The notes: generated from the letters alone by a model not told the origin. DNA of 64,000 bases from Actinomycetospora endophytica (GCF_021026375.1 NZ_JAJNDB010000004.1:124001-188000), one strand, 5' to 3'; shown: positions 17,465-25,649, counted from the first letter of the stretch. Numbers and translations are program-made.

Positions 17465-17932
17465 GTGACCGAGACCGGACGTACGCCCGCCATGGGGGCA
17501 CAGGCGGCCTACATCATGGAGCCGCAGCACTACGGCAGTGACGACCCGGACGACCGGAAGAGCGGCTGGATCTCGTTCGCCGGGATCATGATGATCCTGC
17601 TCGGCGCCTTCCAGATCATCGAGGGCCTGGTGGCCCTCTTCCGCCCCGACTACTACCTGGTCGGCAGCCGCGGGCTCGTGGTGTCGCTGTCCTACACCGG
17701 CTGGGGCTGGTTCCACCTGATCCTCGGCATCGTCGTGCTCGCCGCGGGGTTCGGGGTGATGGCCGGCGCGGCCTGGGCCCGGGTCGTCGGGGTCGTGCTC
17801 GCGCTGCTCAGCGCGATCGCGAACCTGGCGTTCATCGCGGCCTACCCGTTGTGGTCGATCGTCGTGATCCTGGTCGACTGCGCCGTGATCTGGGCGCTGA
17901 CCAGCGGGTATCCGCGGGTACGGGCCGTCTGA
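17465..17932 (+). CDS. DUF7144-type small membrane protein
   Basis: 155 residues. A short polar N-terminus is followed by four membrane helices: WISFAGIMMILLGAFQIIEG, WGWFHLILGIVVLAAG, WARVVGVVLALLSAIANLAF and PLWSIVVILVDCAVIWAL. The spacing and the WGWFHLILG motif match a widespread actinobacterial membrane family. GTG 17465 is preceded by GAGGAG. It sits 99 nt from a regulon motif and is divergent from the MFS gene. Function unknown. Confidence 0.82.
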   Translation: MTETGRTPAMGAQAAYIMEPQHYGSDDPDDRKSGWISFAGIMMILLGAFQIIEGLVALFRPDYYLVGSRGLVVSLSYTGWGWFHLILGIVVLAAGFGVMAGAAWARVVGVVLALLSAIANLAFIAAYPLWSIVVILVDCAVIWALTSGYPRVRAV

Positions 17933-17946
17933 CCCCGGGCGCCGGA

Positions 17947-17973
17947 CCCGGGCCCGCGATGCGCGGACCCGGG
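17947..17973. terminator. Hairpin between convergent genes
   Basis: CCCGGG then CCGCG, an ATG loop, CGCGG and CCCGGG give a stem of 11-12 bp with one mismatch. It lies exactly between convergent stops at 17932 and 17989, so a bidirectional terminator is likely. No U-tract on either side. Confidence 0.5.
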
Positions 17974-17988
17974 GCCGTCGCGCGCCCG

Positions 17989-18300
17989 TCAGGACACCGG
18001 CACCCCGGCACCGTCGGTCGAGGTCTGCCGCGGGATCGACGGTGCCGCTCCGGCGGGCAGCGGGTCGCGCCAGGCGCCCAGGCCCGCCGACCTCGCGGTC
18101 TGGGCGGCGCCGTAGGCGTGCCGGGCCAGCTGGGCCGGCGTCATCTCGGTGCGCTGCTGCCACCGCCGACCGGCGCCGATCACCGCCGCGCTCACGCACG
18201 CGAGCCCGGCCGCGGCGAGCGTGCCGCCGACGCCGGTGAGCACGGCACCGCTCAGGAGCAGGCGGGTGTTGACGGGCCGATCCGACTGGGTCGAGGACAT
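17989..18300 (-). CDS. Small one-to-two-helix membrane protein
   Basis: 103 residues. A hydrophobic stretch from LLLSGAVLTGVGGTLAAAGL onward could cross the membrane once or twice, followed by GAGRRWQQRTEMTPAQLARH and a Pro/Ser-rich tail. The amphipathic T-P-A-Q-L-A-R-H-A-x-G-A-x-x-A segment is typical of small conserved actinobacterial proteins of unknown role. GGAGG lies 5 nt before ATG 18300. The regulon motif at 18359 lies 59 nt upstream. Confidence 0.7.
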   Translation of the reverse strand: MSSTQSDRPVNTRLLLSGAVLTGVGGTLAAAGLACVSAAVIGAGRRWQQRTEMTPAQLARHAYGAAQTARSAGLGAWRDPLPAGAAPSIPRQTSTDGAGVPVS

Positions 18301-18329
18301 GGGGGCCTCCGGTGGGTGCGGGAGCGACC

Positions 18330-18375
18330 ACCGTCGGCCGGTGCGGGCCACAGGCGCATCACCCGCATCAGATGA
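18330..18375 (-). promoter_or_regulatory. 17-bp regulon motif plus -10, promoter of the 103-residue membrane protein
   Basis: On the minus strand TCATCT-GATGC-GGGTGA spans 18375-18359. GACGGT starts 24 nt on (18335-18330). Confidence 0.6.
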
Positions 18376-18378
18376 CCG

Positions 18379-19029
18379 TCACCGGCGGCGCCACACGCGC
18401 CCGAGGCTCGCGAGGCGTGGCGGTCGCGCGGCGTCCTGCCCGAGCCGCCGCGCCTCCCACCGTCCGACCCATGCGGGCATGTGGGCGGCCAGCAGTGCCT
18501 CGGCCTCCACGTCCCGGCCGAGGCGGAGGGTGTCGGCCAGCGCGCGGTCGGCGCCGAGGAGCGCGGCGAGGGCGCGCGGCGGCACGTCGGACCGGTGCAC
18601 CGCGACGCCGTAGCGGCGGGCCAGCGCGGCCCGCTGCTCGGCGGCGATCCCTGGCCCGGTGACGAGGAGCCGCGGGTACCCGCGCGAGGCGCGCCACCCG
18701 CGGGTGCCCTCGACGACCTGTCCCCACAGGGCGACCACGCCGAGCACCTCGTGGTCGGACGGCCCCCACTCGAGGACCGCCGGGTCGGCCACGGCGTAGA
18801 GCCCGCACGGGCAGGTGTCGCCGGGCGGGGTGTGGCTGCGCGACCCGCACGAGGCGATCAACGGCCGGGCGGCGGGCCACGGGGTGCCCGCGAGCGGCGC
18901 GATCAGTTCGGTGCGCCGCTGCGCCCGTCGGCCCACCCGCCACGTCCGCCAGCCCAGGACGGCGTCGGGGACGTCCGGGACGCCCGCGGCCGTGGTGTCG
19001 GCGGCCCCGTCGCGAGCCGGGACGGTCAC
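18379..19029 (-). CDS. Conserved actinobacterial protein with a Cys/His CGLYA motif
   Basis: 216 residues. The N-terminal part has VLGWRTWRV, then an invariant-looking LIASCGSRSHTPPGDTCPCG followed by LYAV. Cys and His spacing (C, H, then C-P-C-G) suggests a small metal site, and a GVVALWGQVVEGTRGWRA strand pair follows. The second half is a Leu/Ala-rich helical tail ending in basic residues. I know this as a recurring hypothetical in the phylum without an assigned role. GTG 19029 overlaps the stop of the small upstream frame (19026-19190). Confidence 0.65.
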   Translation of the reverse strand: MTVPARDGAADTTAAGVPDVPDAVLGWRTWRVGRRAQRRTELIAPLAGTPWPAARPLIASCGSRSHTPPGDTCPCGLYAVADPAVLEWGPSDHEVLGVVALWGQVVEGTRGWRASRGYPRLLVTGPGIAAEQRAALARRYGVAVHRSDVPPRALAALLGADRALADTLRLGRDVEAEALLAAHMPAWVGRWEARRLGQDAARPPRLASLGRVWRRR

Positions 19030-19190
19030 GGGTGGTCGGACCGCCCGCTCGTCGTCGGGATCGCGTCCTGTTCGGCGGCGACGGGCTCGCGCTCGAGAGC
19101 CGACGGCTCGTGCACCGACTCGGCCTCGCCGGGTACGGGCGAGCCGGCCGGCTCGGCGGTGAAGCGCCGGCGGACGGGACCGATCTCCAT
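19026..19190 (-). CDS. Possible 54-residue acidic small protein
   Basis: A short frame starting MEIGPVRRRFTAEPAG and ending in GRSDHP, with its TGA overlapping the GTG of the next gene. Composition (Glu, Pro, Ala, alternating charged residues) looks protein-like and the coupling overlap is the usual one here. Against it, no Shine-Dalgarno sequence precedes the ATG: the upstream bases are pyrimidine-rich. Not recognised. Confidence 0.35.
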   Translation of the reverse strand: MEIGPVRRRFTAEPAGSPVPGEAESVHEPSALEREPVAAEQDAIPTTSGRSDHP

Positions 19191-19258
19191 GGGAGGTCAC
19201 GCTGCCACGTCGGGGGTCGCCGGACCAGCGTCCGTGGCCGACGGATCGGCCCCCGAGA

Positions 19259-20029
19259 TCAGAACGGGACCTCCTGGGCGAGCAGGCCCTCACCCGGCAG
19301 CCGGCCCGCGAGGGTCCGGCAGAACCCGACGGCGTCGAGGGTGAGCTCCGGCCCGTCGTCGCCGTGGGTGAACTCGCCGCCGGCCGGCCCGGTCAGGTGC
19401 AGCCGGAACGGCTGCCCGTGCCGCCGGGCCCATTCCGCGACGACGTCGGCGACGATGCGGCCGTCGTGGTCGGACGTGAGCTCGAGCGGCCGTCCCGTCG
19501 CCGTCGCGACGTCGACGCGGTGCATCCAGGTGTCGCGGGTGAGGATCACGTCGAGGAGGAACGCGAACCGCCAGGTCTCGGTGGTGCCGTCGTGCAGCTC
19601 GTTGGGCAGCGGCATCCGGCGCAGCAGCCGCCTGCTCCCGCGCCACCGTGCCTGGGACGGTCCGGCCGCGCCCATCCGGCTGATCAGCTCGCCGGTCGTG
19701 AGCGACGCGTTCGCCCGCACCTGGCGGGCCGTCAGGGTGTCGATGAACGTCGTCCCGCGCTGCTGGGCGCGGCCTGCGCCGATCATCGTCCGGGCCATGA
19801 CCGGCAGGCCCGTGAACGTCTCGGTCATGCCGAGGACGTGGCCGGCCAGCGCCCGCACGTCCCACTCGGAGCAGTCCGTTCCGAGCCCCCATTCCGGGGG
19901 CCGCAGGTCGCGGAGCAGGGCCACCATCCGGGAGGTCTCGGCGCGGGCGAGCTCCACGGTCTCCGGGCGCTCGAGCGGCCGGAGCTCCCCGACCCGCGTC
20001 ACGACGGGATCGTCCTCCCGCGCGCTCAC
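19259..20029 (-). CDS. Mycothiol-dependent maleylpyruvate isomerase (MDMPI/DinB-like) family protein
   Basis: 256 residues. GTDCSEWDVRALAGHVLGM gives the conserved W and metal-ligand His, and the second pair of His ligands may come from ELHDGTTETWR and DVILTRDTWMHRVDVATATG (DxxxHR is a family hallmark). The protein ends in a small domain typical of these enzymes. Its ATG overlaps the stop of the metallo-beta-lactamase-fold gene upstream by 4 nt, so both are made together, perhaps in a thiol-linked detoxification step. That pairing is inference. Confidence 0.82.
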   Translation of the reverse strand: MSAREDDPVVTRVGELRPLERPETVELARAETSRMVALLRDLRPPEWGLGTDCSEWDVRALAGHVLGMTETFTGLPVMARTMIGAGRAQQRGTTFIDTLTARQVRANASLTTGELISRMGAAGPSQARWRGSRRLLRRMPLPNELHDGTTETWRFAFLLDVILTRDTWMHRVDVATATGRPLELTSDHDGRIVADVVAEWARRHGQPFRLHLTGPAGGEFTHGDDGPELTLDAVGFCRTLAGRLPGEGLLAQEVPF

Positions 20030-20757
20030 ACCGCGCTCCCGACGGCCAGCCGGGCCTCGTAGGCGTCGGCGAGATCGCGCAGCGCGCCCGCGCAGTCACC
20101 GGCGAACGCCGGACCGTGCATGAGCGCGAGGGTGCGGGGCTCGAGGTCGGCCAGGCGGCGCAGCGTCGGCGCGGTCGAGGCGGTCAGGGCGGTCGCCCCG
20201 AACATGTCCTCGGTCGCCATCGCCGGCCCGATCAGGTCGGCGTCGTGGACCATGGCGGGCCCGTCGCCGAGCTGGGTGAACAGGTCGCCGCAGAACAGGG
20301 TGCGGGTGGTCTCGTCGAAGAGCACCTGCGCGTCCCACCCGTGTGGCACGTGCGGGGTCAGCAGGGCCCGCATGTGGTGCCCGCCCAGCTCGTAGGTCCC
20401 GTCGTCGATCATGTTCCGCGGCGGCCGGTCGGCCAGGTCGGCGACCGAGACCTGGCACCCGAGCTCGTTGAACACCACCTCCGCACCGGGCACGGCGTCG
20501 AGCCAGGAGTTCATGGCGCCGCACTCGTCGGACTCGACGTGGCCGAAGGAGAGCCACCGCAGCCGCTCGATCGGCAGGACCTTCCCGACCGCCTCCGCGA
20601 CCAGCGGGAACATCCGCCGGGGACCGAGGTGGAAGAGCAGAGGCTCGTCGGCGTCGATCAGGTACTGGTTGAAGGTCAGGCCGCCGGGAGCGGCCTCGGG
20701 GACACACGTCGAGAGGCGATGGACGCCCTCGGCGATCTCGTGGACCGATGTCTGCAT
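20026..20757 (-). CDS. Metallo-beta-lactamase-fold protein of the flavodiiron (ODP) type
   Basis: 243 residues. Instead of the HxHxDH hydrolase motif it has GHVESDECGAMNSW, matching the HxExD pattern of the oxygen-binding di-iron domain of flavodiiron proteins, followed by LLTPHVPHGWDAQVLFDE, TRTLFCGDLF and a late LMHGPAF His. The flavodoxin domain is absent. ATG 20757 begins MQTSVHEIAEGVHRLST; a longer version would only add basic, non-coding-like residues. It may be an O2- or thiol-responsive di-iron sensor or oxidase; activity is not certain. Translationally coupled to the MDMPI gene. Confidence 0.82.
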   Translation of the reverse strand: MQTSVHEIAEGVHRLSTCVPEAAPGGLTFNQYLIDADEPLLFHLGPRRMFPLVAEAVGKVLPIERLRWLSFGHVESDECGAMNSWLDAVPGAEVVFNELGCQVSVADLADRPPRNMIDDGTYELGGHHMRALLTPHVPHGWDAQVLFDETTRTLFCGDLFTQLGDGPAMVHDADLIGPAMATEDMFGATALTASTAPTLRRLADLEPRTLALMHGPAFAGDCAGALRDLADAYEARLAVGSAV

Positions 20758-20824
20758 GTGACGAGCGTGGGTCCGGCGGGCGCCGGGCGGATCGGGCCGG
20801 GCACCCCCAATCAACACCGGGCCG

Positions 20825-23764
20825 TCACCCATCCACGACGCCGTGGGTCCGGGCGAGGTCCCCCAGGGCCCCGCGGTTCCGGACCCCGGTCCGGTCGAAC
20901 AGGCTGCTCAGGTGGCGCTCGACGGTCTTCGTCGAGAGCTGCAGCGACGCCCCGATCTCCCGGGTCGACCGGCCCTGCGCGACCAGGCGCAGCACGTCGA
21001 GCTCCCGCCCGGTGACCCCGAGCGCCCGCAACCCGACGGGGACGTCCGACGTCCCGGGACCGCGGCGCGGCACCGGCGCCCCGGTGGCACCGAGCAGCGC
21101 CCGGCAGCGTCGCGCGGTGCGCTCGTGGCCGCTCGCGGTGAAGAACGCCTCGCACTCCCGCAGCCACGTGGCCGGCTCGCCCCAGCCGTCGCGGGCGGCG
21201 GCCCGCGCGACGAGGAGCTGTTGGGCGTGGACGAGGCCGGAGCCCAGCGGGGCGGTCCGGAGGCCGGCGTGCGCGGGGGCCATCAGCGCGGCGGCCCCGT
21301 CGGCGTCGCCCCGCCGGCCCCGGGCGATCGCCTCGACGACGTCGAGGGCCTGCGTGAACAGCGGCACCCCGAGCGCCGGGGCCGTCTCGGCGAACTCGGC
21401 GCGGGCCGCGGCACCGAGGTCGTCGTCGGAGATCGCGTGCACCGTCACCCACAGCGCCCGGCCGGGGTAGATCGACTTCCGGGGCGGGGCGACACGGACG
21501 TGCTCCATCATCGTGTCGAGCACCCCGGGCAGGGCGTCCAGGTCGTCGGCCACGAACGCCCGCGTCGCCAGCACCCGGCCGTAGAGATCGCCGAGGATGC
21601 GGGGGTCGTGCGGATCGCGGGCCAGGGCGTCGTCGACGGACGCCTGCATGGCCGCGTCGTCACCGGCGAGTGCATACGCGCCGGCGAGCCAGAGGTGGGC
21701 GACCGGCCCGGTGGCGAGCCCGTACCGCTCGCTCGCCGCGGCGCAGGAGCGGGCGGCGGTCAGGGCCCCCTCGCGGTCGAAGTTCGACAGCGCGACGTCG
21801 GCGAGGCTGAGGTCCATCACCGCCGTGGTGATCAGCGCGCCGTACCGCTGGGCCAGATCGCGGGTTTCCCGCAGCGGCGCGAGCTCGCCGCGTCCCCACC
21901 GGGCCAGCGCGATCTCCTGCCGGGCCCGCAGGTGCCGGTCCGCCAGCCCGTGGCGCTCGGCCACGTCGGAGGCCCGCTGCAGCCAGGGGATCGCGGCGTC
22001 GGGCCCCCGGGCGGCGGCCACCCGCCCCAGCACCTCGAGGGCCTCGCACTCGACGGCGGGCTGGGCGGTGTCGGCCGCCGCGTCGACCGCGGCGCGGGCC
22101 AGGGCGGCGGCGTCGCCCGGCCGGTCGTCGTCCAGCGCGACGTGGGCGGCCACCGCGTCGATCCGGGCTCCGAGCGCCTCGTCGAGGTCGCCGGCGGAGG
22201 CGGTCCGGGCGGCGTCGACCTGCGCGACGGCGGCCGCGGTGTCGCCCGCGGCGAGCGCGGCCCGCGTGAGCACGACGAGGAGGTCGGCCCGCCGGTCGGG
22301 ATCGTCGGCGAGCAGACCCGCCAGCTCGTGCCCGACGGCGAGCGCATCGCCGGGCTTCCCGGCAGCCACCAGGACATGGAGCAGCATCTCGTCGGCGGCC
22401 AGCGCCACCGGACTGTCGTCCGGCGCGAGCCGGCGGGCGCGCCGGGCCGTCGCCTCCGCGGTGACCAGGGCGCCGGAGCTCAGCGCGCGCCGGGCGCTCT
22501 CGACGAGGCGGTCGGCGGCCTCCTCCGGGGCGCCCGCGGCCTCGGCGAGCTCGGCCGCCTGCTCGCAGACGGCGCCGGACAGGCCGGGATGCGCCCGCTC
22601 GATCGCGGGCCAGGCCCGTCGGGACAGGTGCATCCGGTCGGGCGGGAGGACCTCGGCGAGCACCGCCTCGCGGGTCAGGGCGTGGCGGAAGGCGAACCCG
22701 GTGCCCTCGACCTCGATGAGCTGCTCGGCGAGCGCGGCCCGCAGCCCGTCGACCACGTCGCGGCCGTCGACCTCGGCGATCCCCGGCAGCAGCTGCCAGT
22801 CGAAGCGCCGTCCCAGCAACGCGGCGGCGTCGACCACCCGCCGCGTCGTCGGGTCGAGCGCGGCCAGCCGCCGCCGGATCGACTCGCGCAGGCTCCCGGG
22901 CACGGTCGGGACCAGCTCGCCGCTGCTGGACCAGCGGCCGTCGTCGAACGCGAGGGTGCCCGAGGCGACGAGCCCCGCGAGGAGCTCCTCGACGAGGAAC
23001 GGGATGCCCTCGCTGTGGGTGCGGACGAAAGCCTCCAGCCCCGACGGTGCCGCGACCGTGTGCAGGCAGGCGGACACCATCCGGTCGACGTCGTCGGGTG
23101 GCAGGGCGGACACCGGGATCGTCGAGTCCGGGTCCCGCCGGGTGAGCCGCTCGACGAGGCCGGACGCGGCACCGTCGGGCCGGGCGGTGGCGAGACACAG
23201 CACGGGGGAGTCGTGCAGCGCGTCGGCGAGATGGTCCACGGCGTCGAGGGTCTCCGGGTCGGACCAGTGCAGGTCCTCGAGGACGAGCAGGCAGCCCCGA
23301 TCCCGGCCGAGCACGGTGAGCAGCCGCGCCACGCCCTCGCCGAGCAGGACCGGCGAGTCGTCGAGGCCGGTGGACGCGGTGTGCCAGGCGGGCACCAGCC
23401 GCCCCAGATGACCGTGGAAGCCCGCGAGCTCGGGGGAGTCGAGAGCGACGCCGGTGCGCGACGCCGCGAGCAGCGCCTCGGCGAGCGGCCGGTAGGCGAC
23501 CGGGTGGGCACCGGGCACGGCCCGGCCGGACAGCACCGTCGCGCCCACGTCCCGCGCGGCCGTTGTTGCCTCGCGGACCAGCCGGGACTTCCCTGCTCCG
23601 GCGTCCCCGACGAGGACGACCACCCCGCCCGTGCCTGCCGCGGTCGCCGCGAGCCGACGGCGCAGGACGGCGGCCTCGGCGTCGCGCCCGATGAGCTCCG
23701 CGCAGACGAGCGACGGCCCGGCGGGCACGAACGACGTCCGACCCTCGTGCGGCACGTCGACCAT
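20825..23764 (-). CDS. Large ATP-binding LuxR-family (LAL) regulator
   Basis: 979 residues. Walker A GDAGAGKSRLV near residue 55, Walker B LLVLEDLHWSDPE, a winged-helix-like region, about 500 residues of TPR-like repeats and a C-terminal LuxR HTH (GVTGRELDVLRLVAQGRSTR, then STKTVERHLSSLF). This is the LAL class, distinct from the two MalT-like proteins near the left end. ATG 23764 is preferred over GTG 23779. The MBL-MDMPI pair follows on the same strand after 67 nt and may be its target, which is inferred from position only. Confidence 0.87.
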   Translation of the reverse strand: MVDVPHEGRTSFVPAGPSLVCAELIGRDAEAAVLRRRLAATAAGTGGVVVLVGDAGAGKSRLVREATTAARDVGATVLSGRAVPGAHPVAYRPLAEALLAASRTGVALDSPELAGFHGHLGRLVPAWHTASTGLDDSPVLLGEGVARLLTVLGRDRGCLLVLEDLHWSDPETLDAVDHLADALHDSPVLCLATARPDGAASGLVERLTRRDPDSTIPVSALPPDDVDRMVSACLHTVAAPSGLEAFVRTHSEGIPFLVEELLAGLVASGTLAFDDGRWSSSGELVPTVPGSLRESIRRRLAALDPTTRRVVDAAALLGRRFDWQLLPGIAEVDGRDVVDGLRAALAEQLIEVEGTGFAFRHALTREAVLAEVLPPDRMHLSRRAWPAIERAHPGLSGAVCEQAAELAEAAGAPEEAADRLVESARRALSSGALVTAEATARRARRLAPDDSPVALAADEMLLHVLVAAGKPGDALAVGHELAGLLADDPDRRADLLVVLTRAALAAGDTAAAVAQVDAARTASAGDLDEALGARIDAVAAHVALDDDRPGDAAALARAAVDAAADTAQPAVECEALEVLGRVAAARGPDAAIPWLQRASDVAERHGLADRHLRARQEIALARWGRGELAPLRETRDLAQRYGALITTAVMDLSLADVALSNFDREGALTAARSCAAASERYGLATGPVAHLWLAGAYALAGDDAAMQASVDDALARDPHDPRILGDLYGRVLATRAFVADDLDALPGVLDTMMEHVRVAPPRKSIYPGRALWVTVHAISDDDLGAAARAEFAETAPALGVPLFTQALDVVEAIARGRRGDADGAAALMAPAHAGLRTAPLGSGLVHAQQLLVARAAARDGWGEPATWLRECEAFFTASGHERTARRCRALLGATGAPVPRRGPGTSDVPVGLRALGVTGRELDVLRLVAQGRSTREIGASLQLSTKTVERHLSSLFDRTGVRNRGALGDLARTHGVVDG

Positions 23765-23821
23765 CGGACCCCCACCCACCGACGGGGGTGGAGTCTAGCC
23801 CGGTCGGGCCGGATTCCCGTC

Positions 23822-24697
23822 TCAGCGCGACGGGGCGATGACCTCGTCGGCGACCCAGCGCGCGACGTCGGCGGGCCACGGTGCGGGAAGCCCGAGGACG
23901 ACGTGGGTGAAGCCGCCGTCGAGGGCCTCGGCGATCGCCTTGCGCGTGGAGCCGGGGTCCTCGTAGGAGACACCCAGGTGGATCGAGCGGGTGATCGCGG
24001 CCGGGTCGCGTCCGATCTCGGCGCAGTAGCGGTCCAGCATCGCGCTGCGGGCGACGACGTCGTCGATGTCCCCGCCGGGGATGTTCCACAGGTCGGCGTG
24101 CTCGGCGACGATCCGCAGCGTCGCGGCCGCGCGGCCGCCGATCATGATCGGCGGGTGCGGGCGCTGGACCGGCTTGGGGTTCCCGAACGCGCCCGAGAGC
24201 TGCACCTGGGAGCCGGCGAAGTCGAAGGGCTCGTCCTCGGTCCAGAGGCGCTTGATCACCGTGCACGCCTCGGCGAGGCCGGCCACGGCGTCCGCGGTGT
24301 CGAGGTAGGGGAGACCGTGCGCCTCGTACTCGCGGCGGGCGATCGGGTGGCTGGGGCGGGAGCCGACGCCGATCCCGAGGTCGAGCCGCCCGTCGGACAC
24401 GATGTCGACGGTCGTGGCGATCTTGGCGAGCACGGCCGGCGGCCGGAAGCGGTTGCTGGTCACGAGGACGCCGACCCGCAGCCGCCGGGTCTGCGCGGCG
24501 AGGGCCGAGAGCAGCGTCCAGCCCTCGAAGATGGGGCCGTCCGGGGCGCCGAAGATCGGCAGCAGGTGGTCGAACAGCCAGGCGTGCTCGATCTCCGGGA
24601 CGGTGTCGGCCTCCCGCCAGACCCGCTGGAGGTCGGGGTAGTCGACCTGCTGCGGGGCGGTGGCGATCCCGAAGCTGGGGGCGGGGGTGTGCGACAT
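23822..24697 (-). CDS. Luciferase-like (LLM class) F420-dependent oxidoreductase
   Basis: 291 residues with the TIM-barrel pattern of the bacterial luciferase superfamily: EHAWLFDHLLPI early, LRVGVLVTSNRFRPPAVLAK, then VSDGRLDLGIGVGSR and PHPPIMIGG for cofactor phosphate binding. Most actinobacterial members use F420. The gene stands alone behind a promoter filled with paired palindromes, so it is probably induced by a small molecule through a TetR-type repressor. Substrate unknown. Confidence 0.87.
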   Translation of the reverse strand: MSHTPAPSFGIATAPQQVDYPDLQRVWREADTVPEIEHAWLFDHLLPIFGAPDGPIFEGWTLLSALAAQTRRLRVGVLVTSNRFRPPAVLAKIATTVDIVSDGRLDLGIGVGSRPSHPIARREYEAHGLPYLDTADAVAGLAEACTVIKRLWTEDEPFDFAGSQVQLSGAFGNPKPVQRPHPPIMIGGRAAATLRIVAEHADLWNIPGGDIDDVVARSAMLDRYCAEIGRDPAAITRSIHLGVSYEDPGSTRKAIAEALDGGFTHVVLGLPAPWPADVARWVADEVIAPSR

Positions 24698-24723
24698 GGC
24701 GGTGTCGCCTCTCTCGGGCGTAT

Positions 24724-24774
24724 CTAGCGGAACCTTGTTCCGAAAAAGATACGGAACAGGGTTCCGCTAGGCAA
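24724..24774 (-). promoter_or_regulatory. Double-palindrome operator covering a strong promoter
   Basis: Two arms of 19 bp (24724-24742 and 24752-24770) pair with one mismatch across 9 nt. Each arm is itself a GGAAC-N3-GTTCC palindrome, with centres 24 bp apart. On the minus strand, -35 TTGCCT (24774-24769) and -10 TATCTT (24751-24746) are spaced by exactly 17 bp. One palindrome fills the spacer and the other follows the -10. Tight repression by a dimer-of-dimers TetR protein is likely. Confidence 0.75.
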
Positions 24775-24796
24775 GCGCCGACCCCCGCGGGACCGC

Positions 24797-25135
24797 TCAG
24801 TTGTGGGCGGCGATCGGGTTGCTGCAGCTGCCGGTGTTCGCGCTCGAGTTGCCGCCGCCGCCGTGTGAGTCGCCGGCCTTCGAGAGGATCGGCAGGTTCA
24901 GCCCGAGGTCCTGCAGCGGCACCTGGACGCCCGCGGCGTTGACCGGGACGTCGTTGCCGCACAGGTCGCCGGTGGTGTTGGGGGCGAAACCGCTGACGTT
25001 GACCAGCCCCTCCTGGACCGTCTTCCCGTGGCCGCCGTCGCCGCCGTGCTCGGTGGCCATGGCCATGCCGGCGGTGGAGACCAGGCCGGTCGAGATCATC
25101 GCCGTGGCGAGGACGGTCTTGCGCAGGGTCGCCAT
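24797..25135 (-). CDS. Small secreted chaplin/rodlin-like surface protein
   Basis: 112 residues. A clear Sec signal peptide (MATLRKTVLATAMISTGLVS, then TAGMAMA) ends near residue 27. The mature part has LVNVSGFAPNTTGDLCGNDV followed by PVNAAGVQVPLQD, a pattern seen in secreted actinomycete proteins related to chaplins and rodlins, and two or three Cys for a disulfide. It is probably exported to the cell surface. AAGGA precedes the ATG. The motif-like bases at 25251-25267 do not have the full regulon geometry. Confidence 0.7.
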   Translation of the reverse strand: MATLRKTVLATAMISTGLVSTAGMAMATEHGGDGGHGKTVQEGLVNVSGFAPNTTGDLCGNDVPVNAAGVQVPLQDLGLNLPILSKAGDSHGGGGNSSANTGSCSNPIAAHN

Positions 25136-25277
25136 GAGTGGCGGGTCCTTCCTGGGGGGAGCTCGGCCGCCCGGATCAGGCGCGGACGACCGTTGGATGA
25201 CGTGTCGACAACACCGGCGGCCGTGCTCCGGTCACGGGGTGGGGCGCGCGTTCATCGCTTCGGGTGACGGCCCGGGG

Positions 25278-25649
25278 TCATCCGATCGCGAGTTCGACGC
25301 AGTCGGCCCCGCACGCGCCCCCGCCCGCCACGTCGTGGTCGTTGCCCGGACCGCGCCGGTGCAGGACGGCCCGTTCGGGCCGGACGAGGCACCCGTCGTC
25401 GTCGGGGATCCCCGGGCCGTCGACGATCAGCGTGTGGTCGTCGGGGTCGCCGGTGGACCAGACGACGGTGACCGCGCTGCCGGCCGTCAGGTTCGCCCGG
25501 GTGCGGCGCCCGACGTCGGCGATCTCGACGATGCCGCCGTGCCCGACGACGGCGGTCGTCGGCGCGACGTGGGCCCGCCCGTCGGCGCCGACGGTCACCA
25601 CGTAGACCGAGCAGCCCGCGGGCACGGCCTGGGACAGCGGGCGGGTCAC
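25278..25649 (-). CDS. Pyridoxamine-phosphate-oxidase-like small protein
   Basis: 123 residues forming a split-barrel-like pattern: GCSVYVVTVGADGRAHVAPT, then ANLTAGSAVTVVWSTGDPDD and HTLIVDGPGI. The C-terminus has a Cys-containing GGGACGADCVELAIG. No haem or FMN ligand can be assigned by eye. GTG 25649 overlaps the AI-2E stop (GTGA), so the gene is coupled to the transporter. Family call moderate. Confidence 0.65.
   Translation of the reverse strand: MTRPLSQAVPAGCSVYVVTVGADGRAHVAPTTAVVGHGGIVEIADVGRRTRANLTAGSAVTVVWSTGDPDDHTLIVDGPGIPDDDGCLVRPERAVLHRRGPGNDHDVAGGGACGADCVELAIG

Noticed and set aside
25251..25267. TTCATC-GCTTC-GGGTGA, a tenth possible copy of the regulon motif
   Set aside because: The left half is shifted by one base, no A-N3-T hexamer lies at 23-24 nt in either direction, and the GGGTGA side does not face a gene start.
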